The translations under genes and the position numbers were made by a program. Below the pieces are notes generated by a model that saw only the letters and a program-made list of their open reading frames with translations, was not told the origin of the DNA and made no database searches. This document shows, in pieces, positions 17,951-26,879 of a DNA stretch of 53,216 nucleotides. This DNA is from Neptuniibacter sp. UBA6509 (GTDB lineage: Bacteria; Pseudomonadota; Gammaproteobacteria; Pseudomonadales; Balneatricaceae): contig DJLT01000006.1 of assembly GCA_002435145.1 (NCBI GenBank), positions 1 through 53,216 on the forward strand, written 5' to 3'. The stretch's first letter is position 1, and every line of letters begins with the position of its first letter.

Positions 17951-18481
17951 ACTTCCCCTATCGCTTATTTAATTGAACATAAAAAAATAATAAATTCCCC
18001 TTAAATAGTAAGGAGAAAATCGCTTATTGATCGGCAATTCATTAACTTTAAAACAAGCGTTTTAATATGGGAACAGTTTACTTAAAATAAATAACCCCTG
18101 TTTAGCTGTCAATTAAGAAATGCCGTACATTCTAGTAAGCTATCAAACTTCGATCAGACCATATCTCGTGTGCTTTGTAATCCAATAGCCAGTTATAAAA
18201 TGCACTCTTAGATAATTCTCAACTACCAACAGTATCGGCAGAGCTGATCATTTCTTCAAGGAAAAATTAAATCTGCAATATTTTTACGCGGTTTAAAAAG
18301 GTTCCTGCAAAAGGTTTCAGATGAGATAGAAGGTCATTATGGCATAGCAACTTTATACACTAATCTTATTGCTTGTTTTTCACACAATGAACTTGCATGT
18401 TAGAGTTAAGCAAGTGCGATTACTTCTGACGTGAGCAGGGTCGATGTTTTTTTATATAATTAAAAAATGGGTGAGGGCCTA
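17951..18481. other. About 530-bp divergent intergenic region
   Basis: Separates the diguanylate cyclase and SulP genes. A TATAAT at 18455-18460 could be the -10 of the SulP promoter, though its -35 (TGAGCA) is poor. ATCGCTTATT occurs twice (from about 17959 and 18019). No gene, riboswitch or terminator was recognised. Confidence 0.4.
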
Positions 18482-20131
18482 ATGCCGCAAATGAATGTTA
18501 TCCAACTTCGTCATCTGCGAGGTGATTTATTTGGCGGTTTAACTGCGGCGGTTGTTGCTCTTCCTCTTGCGTTAGCTTTTGGAGTGTCTTCAGGTGCTGG
18601 GGCTATTGCAGGCATTTATGGGGCTATTTTTGTAGGGTTTTTTGCCGCAATATTTGGTGGTACGTCAACACAAATTTCTGGCCCAACGGGACCTATGACC
18701 GTTGTTATGGCAGCCACATTTACCCAATTTAGTGCGATAGACCCTCAGCAAGGCCCCATCTTGGCTTTTACTGTTGTTTTGATGGGCGGTTTTTTTCAAG
18801 TTTTGTTTGGTCTGTTTAAACTCGGTCGGTTTATTACACTGATGCCTTTTCCGGTTATATCCGGCTTTATGAGTGGTATCGGTGTGATTATTATCGCGCT
18901 CCAGCTTGCACCGCTGCTAGGGCACTCGGCAGAGTCATCAGTACTCGAATCATTGATAGTGCTCCCCGCTAATGTAATGAGCTTTAACAATGGCGCGGTA
19001 CTTTTGAGTATCATCACGCTGATAATCGTATTTCTTTGCCCTCGTAAGGTGGCAGCGTTTCTCCCACCCCCCTTAATCGCTTTATTACTCGGTACATTGA
19101 CTTACCTATTATTATTCTCTGAAGGCAGTGTTGATGTTATTGGAGATATACCTTCAGGCTTTCCCTCATTTATATACCCTGATATAGAGATAACCCTGCT
19201 TAAAGAGATGATCTTTGCTGCATTGATGTTAGCTGCGCTGGGGTCTATTGATTCGTTGTTAACATCGCTTGTTGCAGACAACATGACGCGAACTCAGCAT
19301 AACTCAGATAGAGAGCTTGTGGGTCAGGGTATCGGAAACATGGTGGCAGGCGCCTTTGGCGGATTGCCTGGAGCAGGAGCGACGATGCGTACCGTCGTTA
19401 ATATTCGTGCCGGTGGTAAAACACCTGCATCTGGTGCTCTACATGCGGTAATCCTGTTGCTGATAGTTTTAGGTGCTGGGCCTTTAGCGGAAGATATTCC
19501 TCATGCAGTCTTGGCGGGAATCCTCATTAAAGTGGGTATCGATATTATTGATTGGAGCTTTTTAAAGAAAATTCATCGAGCTCCACCGTTTGTCGTTTTC
19601 TTAATGTTACTCGTACTGGGTTTAACGGTTTTTGTTGATCTTGTGACAGCTGTTCTAGTGGGGGTATTTATTGCGAATGTCATAACAATTAAACGGCTGT
19701 CAGATATTCAAATTGATTCAATTCGAGTGATAGCCGATGAGCCAGATAATCTTGAGCAATTAAATGATCGGGAGAGGTTTATATTATCCTCCGCGGCTGG
19801 GCGTATATTGCTTTATCACATCGATGGTCCTCTAAGCTATGCGTCGGCTAAAGGCATGACACAGAAGTTACTGGATAGTCAGCCACATGATGCATTGATG
19901 TTTGATATGACGTCGGTGCCACTTGTCGATGTATCAACGGCCATGGCTATAGATACGATGATTGCTGATGCTTTAGAGGCAAATCGTGATGTGTATTTGA
20001 TTGGTATGAACGATCTTGTGAGAGATGTTTTTGTTAAAATGCAGGTGTTATCTCGCTTGTCAGATCACTATTGTTTTGAGAATCGAGAAGAGGCTCTTGA
20101 AGATGCTTACCAACGAATGTCTTTGTCCTGA
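18482..20131 (+). CDS. SulP-family anion transporter with STAS domain
   Basis: A 549-residue inner-membrane protein. It starts with the SulP hallmark LRGDLFGGLTAAVVALPLALAFGVSSGAG, continues with IFGGTSTQISGPTGPMTVVM and LGSIDSLLTSLVAD, and ends in a cytoplasmic STAS domain (about 430-545). SulP proteins carry sulfate, bicarbonate or dicarboxylates; the substrate is not decidable here. ATG 18482 follows GTGAGGG and a possible -10 would place the RNA start near 18467, so the in-frame ATG at 18467 is less likely. The 3' end overlaps the convergent YigZ gene by 25 bp. Confidence 0.92.
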   Translation: MPQMNVIQLRHLRGDLFGGLTAAVVALPLALAFGVSSGAGAIAGIYGAIFVGFFAAIFGGTSTQISGPTGPMTVVMAATFTQFSAIDPQQGPILAFTVVLMGGFFQVLFGLFKLGRFITLMPFPVISGFMSGIGVIIIALQLAPLLGHSAESSVLESLIVLPANVMSFNNGAVLLSIITLIIVFLCPRKVAAFLPPPLIALLLGTLTYLLLFSEGSVDVIGDIPSGFPSFIYPDIEITLLKEMIFAALMLAALGSIDSLLTSLVADNMTRTQHNSDRELVGQGIGNMVAGAFGGLPGAGATMRTVVNIRAGGKTPASGALHAVILLLIVLGAGPLAEDIPHAVLAGILIKVGIDIIDWSFLKKIHRAPPFVVFLMLLVLGLTVFVDLVTAVLVGVFIANVITIKRLSDIQIDSIRVIADEPDNLEQLNDRERFILSSAAGRILLYHIDGPLSYASAKGMTQKLLDSQPHDALMFDMTSVPLVDVSTAMAIDTMIADALEANRDVYLIGMNDLVRDVFVKMQVLSRLSDHYCFENREEALEDAYQRMSLS

Positions 20132-20724
20132 TAAGATGTTTGGTGCTGAAAGGGTTTAAGCCCTAGTCTTAATTGTATGAGTTGTTCATCACTGGCTTTG
20201 CCAGTGATTTGTAAGTCTTCTTGCCAGTTTCTTTCTGTAACACTGACTCTGCACTTCATGAGCAGGGTTTCAATGTCTCCGACTATAAAATGAGGGAGAT
20301 GAAGGTTAAATTCAAATACATCAACCTTCTCGCTTATTGGAAGTGTTTTTAATGCCTCTTGAACGGCTAAGCTGTAAGCCCGTACAAGTCCTCCTGCACC
20401 TAGTTTTATACCTCCGAAGTAACGGGTTACAACCACTGTTATTTCGCACAGTTCGCTATGTTTTATGACATTTAGCATTGGCTTACCGGCGGTACCTTTA
20501 GGCTCCCCGTCATCATTACTACCCCAGCAATTAAGGTTTTCCCTCGAACCTGCTATTTGGGCCCAGCAGTTATGGTTTGCTTTTATATGTTGTTGTCTAA
20601 TTTCTTGAAGAAAGTTTTTGGCGCTATCAATATCTGGCGTGTGAGCGATGTGGGTGATGAAGCGACTATGCTTCACTACAACTTCAGATTGATAGAGTGC
20701 TTGGGCTGGTATGTATGATGTCAT
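20107..20724 (-). CDS. yigZ: YigZ/IMPACT family protein
   Basis: A 205-residue cytoplasmic protein of the UPF0029/IMPACT family. The N-terminal domain shows KHSRFITHIAH, NHNCWAQ, the conserved DDGEPKGTAGKPML and VVVTRYFGGIKLGAGGLVRAYS; the C-terminal part is the small DUF1949-like domain. Homologues bind ribosomes or regulate translation in eukaryotes; the bacterial role is unclear. Its start overlaps the stop of the upstream CDF gene by four bases (ATGA), so it is probably co-translated with it. Confidence 0.92.
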   Translation of the reverse strand: MTSYIPAQALYQSEVVVKHSRFITHIAHTPDIDSAKNFLQEIRQQHIKANHNCWAQIAGSRENLNCWGSNDDGEPKGTAGKPMLNVIKHSELCEITVVVTRYFGGIKLGAGGLVRAYSLAVQEALKTLPISEKVDVFEFNLHLPHFIVGDIETLLMKCRVSVTERNWQEDLQITGKASDEQLIQLRLGLKPFQHQTSYQDKDIRW

Positions 20725-21890
20725 TGCTCAATGCCTACAGCGAAGAAAACCTTACCTAGGGTTCCTTCCGGGATAGCGGTTTTTTCTAGCTCAACTTTAA
20801 TGTTATGAATTAACACATCAGTTGCTATATCTAAGCGAGAAGTAAAGTTTTTATTAAGTAAAATTTCAATATCAATCTTATCATCTAAGTAGTGAAGGTG
20901 GATGCGATAAAGAGATATCTCTCCATTTAAGGAACCTAAATAGTCACGAATTATTGATTCGATGGAGCTGCGCATAGGCTGTAAAGTTTTGTGAGGTGTT
21001 ATCTCTGTGTCCTCATCATCATAAGTATCGATATGAAAAATGATGTGGGCAATATCGTCATTCTTGAATAGTTTTTGACACGCGGTATCACCGATGAGGT
21101 GTCCTTCAGATGCACTGATATAGGGAGACACTTGAATATGCATTTCCAGAATTGTTTTGCTACCTATTGTCCTTGTTTTAAAGTTATGTACGTTTACGAT
21201 ACCTTCTATGGATAGAACCTGTGCTTCATATTGGCGGACTTTTTCTGCAGGTAATGCTGTGCCGACGAGTTCTTGAAAACTGTTCCAACTAAGGTCCCAA
21301 CCTATTTTGGCGACCATGATGGCAACAAAGATAGCGGCAACAGCATCAAGCCAGTTTAATCCGGACATGGCGCCTGCGATGCCGATAAAAACAATAACGG
21401 ATGATATAGCGTCTGTTCGACTATGCCATGCATTAGCAATAAGAAGGTCAGAGCTAAGTGCTCGGCCAACTTTAACGGTGTAATGGTATATCCATTCTTT
21501 AGCAGCGATGGATACGAGTGCAACGACAAGCGCAGGCCAAGATGGGATAGGGAGCTCTTCATTATTAAGTAGATGGAGCGTACTGTCATAAGCCATAGCA
21601 CCCGCTACCGCTATGAGTATGCTGCCTAAAATTGCAGTGCCGACAGTTTCGAAGTGCCCATGTCCCCATGGATGATCTTCATCGGGTCCCTTAGCTGAGA
21701 TCTTTAAAATCCCTAAGACCAGAATATCAGTTAGCAAATCAGAAAGGGAGTGTATTCCATCTGCAATAAGGGCTGACGAGTTAGAAAGGGTCCCAAATGT
21801 TATTTTAAGGAACCCTAAAGCTAGATCTAGAAATGCGCCAATAAGGGTGACTTTGTTAGCCGCTTTTATTTGAGTGTGATCACGCTGCAT
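20721..21890 (-). CDS. Cation diffusion facilitator metal transporter with long C-terminus
   Basis: An inner-membrane metal/proton antiporter of about 389 residues. Six membrane segments occupy the first 200 residues. The metal-site motifs are ADGIHSLSDLLTD in helix 2 and NAWHSRTDAISS in helix 5 (HxxxD, typical of zinc or iron carriers). The cytoplasmic dimerisation domain (VLSIEGIVNVHNFKTRTIG...) is followed by about 100 extra residues (GEISLYRIHLHYLDDKIDIEILL) not present in short FieF proteins and resembling a second ferredoxin-like domain. ATG 21890 is chosen over a TTG five codons upstream; neither has a strong ribosome site. Confidence 0.9.
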   Translation of the reverse strand: MQRDHTQIKAANKVTLIGAFLDLALGFLKITFGTLSNSSALIADGIHSLSDLLTDILVLGILKISAKGPDEDHPWGHGHFETVGTAILGSILIAVAGAMAYDSTLHLLNNEELPIPSWPALVVALVSIAAKEWIYHYTVKVGRALSSDLLIANAWHSRTDAISSVIVFIGIAGAMSGLNWLDAVAAIFVAIMVAKIGWDLSWNSFQELVGTALPAEKVRQYEAQVLSIEGIVNVHNFKTRTIGSKTILEMHIQVSPYISASEGHLIGDTACQKLFKNDDIAHIIFHIDTYDDEDTEITPHKTLQPMRSSIESIIRDYLGSLNGEISLYRIHLHYLDDKIDIEILLNKNFTSRLDIATDVLIHNIKVELEKTAIPEGTLGKVFFAVGIEQ

Positions 21891-21905
21891 AGGGCACTCG
21901 TTCAA

Positions 21906-22523
21906 GATGCGGAGGAAAAGCTTGCTGATGTAAGTTCTAATAAGACTTAAATTAGCTTAGCGTATTTAAAGGTTTAGCTTCAAGCTATGAGTGAATTTCC
22001 ATAGTTAAAGGTCTTATTAATCTAAATACTATGCATTATTTTGGTGCTATTTGAACGACCTTCGAATGTGTAATCCTTCGTAGGTTCTTAATAGGCGATT
22101 ATCTTGTTTGAATTATTACTGTTATACAGCTCGAATAGGGGGCTCAGGCAGTCAAGCTGTTTTATTCAAATTTTATTGTTTTACACTGTTGACAGGCATT
22201 AAACCTTAAGATCCTTAAGATGTGGATTTAAAAACCTAAAGTTACAGTATTGACATAATTAACATCTTGATTTTAAAGGATTAATTTTTGATTGGTTAAA
22301 AAATGATCAGTTTGAGCCGGGCCCTTATTTAATGGGTGTTTCATGGAGTTTTGAATAATTAATTCACAAAGTTATCCACAGTGAATGTGGGTAGCCTTAG
22401 GCAGCCCTTGTAGCATCGGCGTTTGCTTGGAAAGTGGATGGTTTTATGAATCTAATAACTATTTTTTAAAGAGAAAAATTAGTTATAAAAAAGTATGATT
22501 TTAGTGTTTGGAAAAAAGGAAGA
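21906..22523. other. 618-bp divergent intergenic region, AT-rich, no gene
   Basis: Contains two TTGACA hexamers (22189-22194 and 22250-22255) without good -10 partners, one perfect TTATCCACA (22372-22380), and a bulged hairpin TAACTATTTTT/AAAAATTAGTTA around 22457-22485. I saw no coding frame with a ribosome site and no known riboswitch. Confidence 0.45.
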
Positions 22524-23408
22524 ATGATGGAAAACGGGATGGTTGTTCAGCTGATATTACCCTTAACTCTTTTTACTATTATGCTGGGAGTGGGGATGTC
22601 TTTGCGTATACAAGAGTTTAAGCTTTTTTGGCAGCAGCCTTCTCTTGTTTTTATAGGGGTTGTTGTTCAACTAATTCTTTTGCCTTTGCTTGGGTTGGCA
22701 GTGGTAAAGCTGTTTCAGCTTAGTCCCGTTCTTGCTGTGGGAGTCATGATTGTGACATTTGCGCCAGGAGGTGCTACATCCAATATGCTGACTTATCTTG
22801 CAAGAGGTGATACTGCCTTATCAGTTTGCTTAACGGCAGTTTCAGGGCTTATAACGCCTTTCACGATGCCTGTTTTAACAGTATTAGTGATGGGTTACTT
22901 TATGGGTGAAAGTAAAACGATTGAGTTCCCCATTTTTCTGACAGTCATTAAGTTAATTGTCATGTCTGTTATTCCTGTTGTTATAGGGGTTTGCATTCAG
23001 CGGTTTTGGCCAGAATTTTGTAAGCGAATTGAGCGTTTTGTGAAAATTCTTGCCTGCTTCTTTTTGATAATGGTTGTTTTCTATATTGTTAAGACAAATT
23101 GGGAACAACTACCTGTTTTACTCACTGAGTTAGGGCCATCAATTCTTTCGTTAATTATTATTGCTATGTCTATAGGTTACTTTATTGCTTGGAAGATGAG
23201 CTTGAGCGCAGAGCAAGGGGTCACTATGTCGATGGAGGTCGGCATTCAAAATGCGGCTATTGCTTTAATGATGACAGGGGGAATACTGCAAAATTCAGAA
23301 ATGGCTGCCAGTGCGCTTATCTATGGTGTGCTAATGAATATTCCGGCATTTATGCTGGTTATTTATACAAACAGCGGGCTAAGCAGTGTTATGAAACAAT
23401 CAGGCTAA
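22524..23408 (+). CDS. Bile acid:sodium symporter (BASS) family transporter
   Basis: A 294-residue inner-membrane protein with about nine or ten hydrophobic helices. Family signatures include ITLxMGVGMSL-like text near the start (FTIMLGVGMSLRIQEF), the FAPGGATSNMLTYLARGD crossover region (about 77-95), and SMEVGIQNAAIALMM near residues 232-246. The known members import bile acids, pantothenate or keto-acids with sodium; the bacterial substrate is unknown. A strong AAGGAAG precedes paired ATG codons at 22524 and 22527. Confidence 0.9.
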   Translation: MMENGMVVQLILPLTLFTIMLGVGMSLRIQEFKLFWQQPSLVFIGVVVQLILLPLLGLAVVKLFQLSPVLAVGVMIVTFAPGGATSNMLTYLARGDTALSVCLTAVSGLITPFTMPVLTVLVMGYFMGESKTIEFPIFLTVIKLIVMSVIPVVIGVCIQRFWPEFCKRIERFVKILACFFLIMVVFYIVKTNWEQLPVLLTELGPSILSLIIIAMSIGYFIAWKMSLSAEQGVTMSMEVGIQNAAIALMMTGGILQNSEMAASALIYGVLMNIPAFMLVIYTNSGLSSVMKQSG

Positions 23409-23519
23409 GTTTTTAGTCTCTTAAAGATGCCAAGTACATGGAAAATTGGATGTAAGGTGTAACGGGGTGCCGTGCTTGCTTAATTCAATTGCTCAACCAC
23501 AGAGGCGATAGAGAACTTT

Positions 23520-23553
23520 CGATACGATACAGTTCACAGCCTGAATCGTATCG
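23520..23553. terminator. Inverted repeat between convergent BASS and queE genes
   Basis: Nine-base perfect arms CGATACGAT and ATCGTATCG around a 16-base spacer, ending four bases before the queE stop. No T-run, so only a possible terminator. Confidence 0.35.
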
Positions 23554-23556
23554 GTA

Positions 23557-24189
23557 TTAATCAATACCCAAGACTTTATGGTTTTGCAGACTTAGCTTCC
23601 AGCGTGGGTGCTCAAGGCAATACGTTATGACGTCTTGGGTATGGATGGGCCGAGCGGGGCTATCTAAAGGCTGAAGATAGAAATCAGTAAAGTCCATATC
23701 CTGAAAGTCTTCGGGCTGAGCAAGCGCTTGAGGGTAAACCAACTTCAGCTCATCTCCGGAAGTGATAATCACCTCCGCATCGGCTTTAGGGCTTACACAG
23801 ATCCAATCAATATGATTAGGTAAAGGCTTAGTTCCATTGGTTTCTATGGCGACTTCAAAGCCATGCTGGTGGCAAGCGTCTACAAGTGCTTGATCGAGTT
23901 GTAGAGCGGGTTCACCTCCCGTGAAAATGATGTAAGGTGAGGTGGAGCTTTGTTCGGGCCAGAAACTTTTAAGAAATTCACAAAGTTGATTTGGCGTTTC
24001 AAACTTACCGCCATTTTGACCATCAGTGCCAATGAAGTCAGTATCACAAAAATTGCAGACGGCATTTTTCCTGTCCTTTTCACGTCCAGACCATAAGTTA
24101 CAGCCAGTGAAACGACAAAAAATTGATGCACGTCCACTTTGCGCACCTTCGCCTTGCAAACTATAGAAAATCTCTTTTACGGAATACAT
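23557..24189 (-). CDS. queE: 7-carboxy-7-deazaguanine synthase
   Basis: A 210-residue radical-SAM enzyme that contracts 6-carboxy-tetrahydropterin to 7-carboxy-7-deazaguanine for queuosine. The start MYSVKEIFYSLQGEGAQSGR is the family signature. The cluster-binding cysteines occur in the unusual long form CRFTGC-(14 residues)-CNFCDTDF, as in other proteobacterial QueE proteins. FTGGEPALQ and the SPK segment (ICVSPKA) complete the active site. No other queuosine genes lie nearby. Confidence 0.95.
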   Translation of the reverse strand: MYSVKEIFYSLQGEGAQSGRASIFCRFTGCNLWSGREKDRKNAVCNFCDTDFIGTDGQNGGKFETPNQLCEFLKSFWPEQSSTSPYIIFTGGEPALQLDQALVDACHQHGFEVAIETNGTKPLPNHIDWICVSPKADAEVIITSGDELKLVYPQALAQPEDFQDMDFTDFYLQPLDSPARPIHTQDVITYCLEHPRWKLSLQNHKVLGID

Positions 24190-24313
24190 TAGATTGTGTT
24201 AGAAAGGGCCTTTATTTTAGAGGCGATAAGTCTACACTGGCAGAGTGTGACTGCAAGTTAATTTCATTCATTTTAAAATTAGATAACTAATTTTGGTATT
24301 ACGGGATTTATAC

Positions 24314-24823
24314 GTGGAACTTCAAGAGATTGATAAAACGGTTTATAAGCAGAAACAGCGAAAAGTTGCTCTAGTTCTGTGTTTAATTTTTGCAGTTATT
24401 GGATTAGGTTTGAGTGCTGTTTTCCGTCATTATTTTGGTAATGAAGATGGGAGCAACACATGGGTTAATCTATCCGGTGTTTTATTAGGTGCGCTCATTA
24501 CTATCGGTGTCTTCTCACGTTTTGTTACCCGCCCTTATTATGATGAGCTTCGTTATGGGTGGAACTTAAAACGTCAAGCATTGAAGATCCAGAACCACCG
24601 CCATCGTTGGGAAAAACTGCTAGAAGAAAAGAATGAAACGGCTGCGGTGGTTCTAGCTTTTTATTACAAGGCGACGTTGCAGGTTCAAAGTCTAGAAGGA
24701 AATGATTTTGGCTATAATGACACTAAGGAGCGTGAGAACAAGTTTTTGCTTCAATGTCAGGGGCTTGAAGTCGGTGCGGATCCTTCCCGTTACTCCATTG
24801 ATATGCTTCTGATGATGAAATAG
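24314..24823 (+). CDS. DUF3087 family membrane protein
   Basis: A protein of about 169 residues: MELQEIDKTVYKQKQRK, two membrane helices (about 18-37 and 52-72), then a soluble helical tail with GWNLKRQALKIQNHRHRW and AVVLAFYYKATLQVQSLEG. These features match the DUF3087 family of gammaproteobacterial membrane proteins, function unknown. GTG 24314 is preferred, since an upstream GGGA is well spaced and the ELQEIDK start is family-like; a TTG at 24293 is the longer alternative. It is divergent from queE. Confidence 0.8.
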   Translation: MELQEIDKTVYKQKQRKVALVLCLIFAVIGLGLSAVFRHYFGNEDGSNTWVNLSGVLLGALITIGVFSRFVTRPYYDELRYGWNLKRQALKIQNHRHRWEKLLEEKNETAAVVLAFYYKATLQVQSLEGNDFGYNDTKERENKFLLQCQGLEVGADPSRYSIDMLLMMK

Positions 24824-24868
24824 CATTTTTACCTTTTGCTTAAAAGGCACAAGCTACAGTCTATTTGG

Positions 24869-24891
24869 TATATTCTAATGTCTTACATTAG
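24869..24891 (+). promoter_or_regulatory. Candidate operator upstream of rhodanese gene
   Basis: GTATATTCTAAT (24869-24880) runs into a CTAATGT-CTT-ACATTAG palindrome (24875-24891), about 80-100 bp before the rhodanese start. The same 12-mer lies just upstream of the SLAC1-family gene at 26751. A common regulator is inferred, not shown. Confidence 0.4.
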
Positions 24892-24969
24892 GGAACGTGA
24901 CTATTAGGCTGTTTCTGTGTCAGAATCATTATATCCTTATGGAATAAACTTATAATAATTAGAGGGTGG

Positions 24970-25611
24970 ATGATGTTTAAACAGACAATAAAGGGTTTAG
25001 CGTTGGTGACGTTGATAGCTTCATCATCGATGGTCTTAGCTGAAGGCGCTAGGAAGGCGATGATTACACCAGAACTATACTCCTTCACCGTTGAGCATGA
25101 TGGTGAACCTATAGAGGTTATGCGTAATCAAAACCCTGATAATAAAGTCCATGAACTCTACAACACAACGTTTCGTGGAATGCCTCAGCCTATTCATCCC
25201 TTTGAACCTCATGATGTCGAGACAATTGGTGAGCGAGAGTTTGTTGCTTTAATGCAGGCCGCTCAAAAAGATGAAAATATTTTGATCGTAGATACACGTA
25301 CTGAAGGTTGGCACTATCGTTTGACGATACCTGGAAGTGTGAATGTTCCTTTTACGGTTATGAAAGAAGAAGAGTCAGCTGCGGATGCCTTAGATGACTT
25401 TGGTGTTGTAAAAAATGCAGATGGTAGCTATGACTTTGCTCAGGCTAAAACATTAGCGATGTTTTGCAATGGTTACTGGTGTGGACAGACACCTACCTTG
25501 ATTCGTGCGCTATTAGAGAAAGATTACCCTGCCGATAAAATGAAATATTATCGTGGCGGGATGCAAGCATGGACAAGCTTAGGTCTAACAACAGTCGGAG
25601 ATGCTGAATAG
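24970..25611 (+). CDS. Exported rhodanese-domain sulfurtransferase
   Basis: A 213-residue protein with a signal peptide (about 1-24, cleavage near VLA-EG), so periplasmic. The rhodanese domain spans about 85-205: ILIVDTRTEGWHYRLTIPGSVNVPF, then the active-site loop FCNGYWCGQTP with catalytic Cys166 and a second cysteine, Cys171, in the loop, and the C-terminal YYRGGMQAWTSLGL. It probably handles sulfane sulfur. A clear terminator follows, so it is monocistronic. The upstream motif shared with the SLAC1-family gene suggests a sulfur-response link. Confidence 0.88.
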   Translation: MMFKQTIKGLALVTLIASSSMVLAEGARKAMITPELYSFTVEHDGEPIEVMRNQNPDNKVHELYNTTFRGMPQPIHPFEPHDVETIGEREFVALMQAAQKDENILIVDTRTEGWHYRLTIPGSVNVPFTVMKEEESAADALDDFGVVKNADGSYDFAQAKTLAMFCNGYWCGQTPTLIRALLEKDYPADKMKYYRGGMQAWTSLGLTTVGDAE

Positions 25612-25621
25612 CGTTTGATTG

Positions 25622-25648
25622 AAAAAGCCTCCTTTGGAGGCTTTTTTT
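25622..25648 (+). terminator. Intrinsic terminator after rhodanese gene
   Basis: GCCTCC-TTT-GGAGGC with five A before and seven T after, 10 bases past the stop codon. Confidence 0.93.
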
Positions 25649-25754
25649 CTTTTTTGTGCTCCCTGGAGCCATCGCACTTCTATCTACTTTTCTTTCTCTA
25701 TATTAATGAGACCTGCCTCACTAGGCCTCTAGATATAGGCTCCATTACGTTTGG

Positions 25755-26727
25755 CTACTCTGGAATACATATCTCTTTACGTTTTATAGCAATCAGCGTT
25801 CGTAAGAATAATACGACGATTACGCAACTTGCCAGCAGCAGCAAAACGATAGAGAGATAATGGAAAAAAGGCAGAGGGTTTGCATGGTACATGCTTAGTG
25901 TTGCTATTGTGGATGCCGCCAATGGGAATGAGTAAGCCCACCAAGACATAAAGAAATTTATTTTCATGAATTTTGGTAGCTGTGAAAGCAAAAGTAAAAC
26001 TAAAAACATAGCGCTATAAAACAGAATACGGGCAAAGCTATCTAATTCTCCAGTCAGCTTCATGTAAGAAATAAATCCAACAGCAGGTGGTGCAATTAAT
26101 ATAAAAAGTGTGGGAAGTAGTTTTTGCGGTAATGGCTCATGGAAAAACATACGGTTGAATATGAGCGTTTTAAGTACGATCCAATAAACTAAACCGATAG
26201 AAAAGAAAAACCAGCTGACCTCTAGAAAGCCATGTTCAACACCGGCTACAGGTACCAATATATTACCGACTACAGGGATAAACCAAGCGGGTGTACTATG
26301 GGCTATTTTGAATTTTGGCTGATGTAGCCATTGTCCTAAGGTATATAAGGTAAAACCTAAATGAATAATGCTACCCATGGCCCATAAGTAAAAAGATAAG
26401 GTGGTAGAGATTGATAGTGTGGCAACACTCATCAGTAACATACCGATTGAAAATGCGGGGAAGAAGCTCATCTTAATTGGATGATGAAATTCTTCAATGA
26501 CAGCGTGTGGGTAACTGCGTGCCTTTAGAGCGTAAGTGACCACAATAATGATAAAGGTGCAGACGCTAATCAGTAACAAAACGTTAGAAATGATGATCGG
26601 AAAACCCAGAAGGAGTGCAGCTTTTTCCCAGGCGAGGCTTAATCCTGTCAAACCCATGACCATCGCAAAAAAAAGCGGGAGGGAAGTGAGCTAAGCGCGA
26701 ACTTACATGTTCAGAATTGTTTGACAT
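25755..26727 (-). CDS. SLAC1/TDT (TehA-like) anion channel, apparent frameshift near N-terminus
   Basis: Ten hydrophobic helices of the SLAC1/TehA/Mae1 family. The downstream frame begins at ATG 26663 (MVMGLTGLSLAWEKA), but the family start lies upstream in another frame: ATG 26727 encodes MSNNSEHVSSRLAHFPPAFF, which would join perfectly to AMVMGLTG if one T were removed from the run of eight (A8 on the plus strand, 26667-26674). The spacing of 973 bases is 3n+1, as a one-base insertion predicts. Family members move dicarboxylates, tellurite or sulfite. Either the gene is recently broken, is read by slippage at T8, starts at 26663 without the first part of helix 1, or the base is a sequencing error. 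Confidence 0.8.
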
Positions 26728-26750
26728 AGATGATAATTGCCGCTAAATAA

Positions 26751-26762
26751 GTATATTCTAAT
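26751..26762 (-). promoter_or_regulatory. Candidate operator upstream of SLAC1-family gene
   Basis: GTATATTCTAAT on the plus strand, about 25 bp upstream of the ATG at 26727, identical to the 12-mer before the rhodanese gene. AT-rich surroundings make chance agreement possible. Confidence 0.35.
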
Positions 26763-26879
26763 ATATTAATTTATAACTTAGGTTAATGCTACGAGCTTTT
26801 GATAGAAAAGCCATAAACTTAAGTTACTGCCTCGTTTGAGGTAGTAAAGAATAAACTGTGTGGAGGGTTTGTTATACGT

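Noticed and set aside
22372-22380. Perfect DnaA-box sequence TTATCCACA in an AT-rich divergent region, considered as part of an origin
   Set aside because: Only one copy, no gidA/dnaA/dnaN or parAB genes nearby, and a 9-mer is expected by chance about every 130 kb counting both strands.
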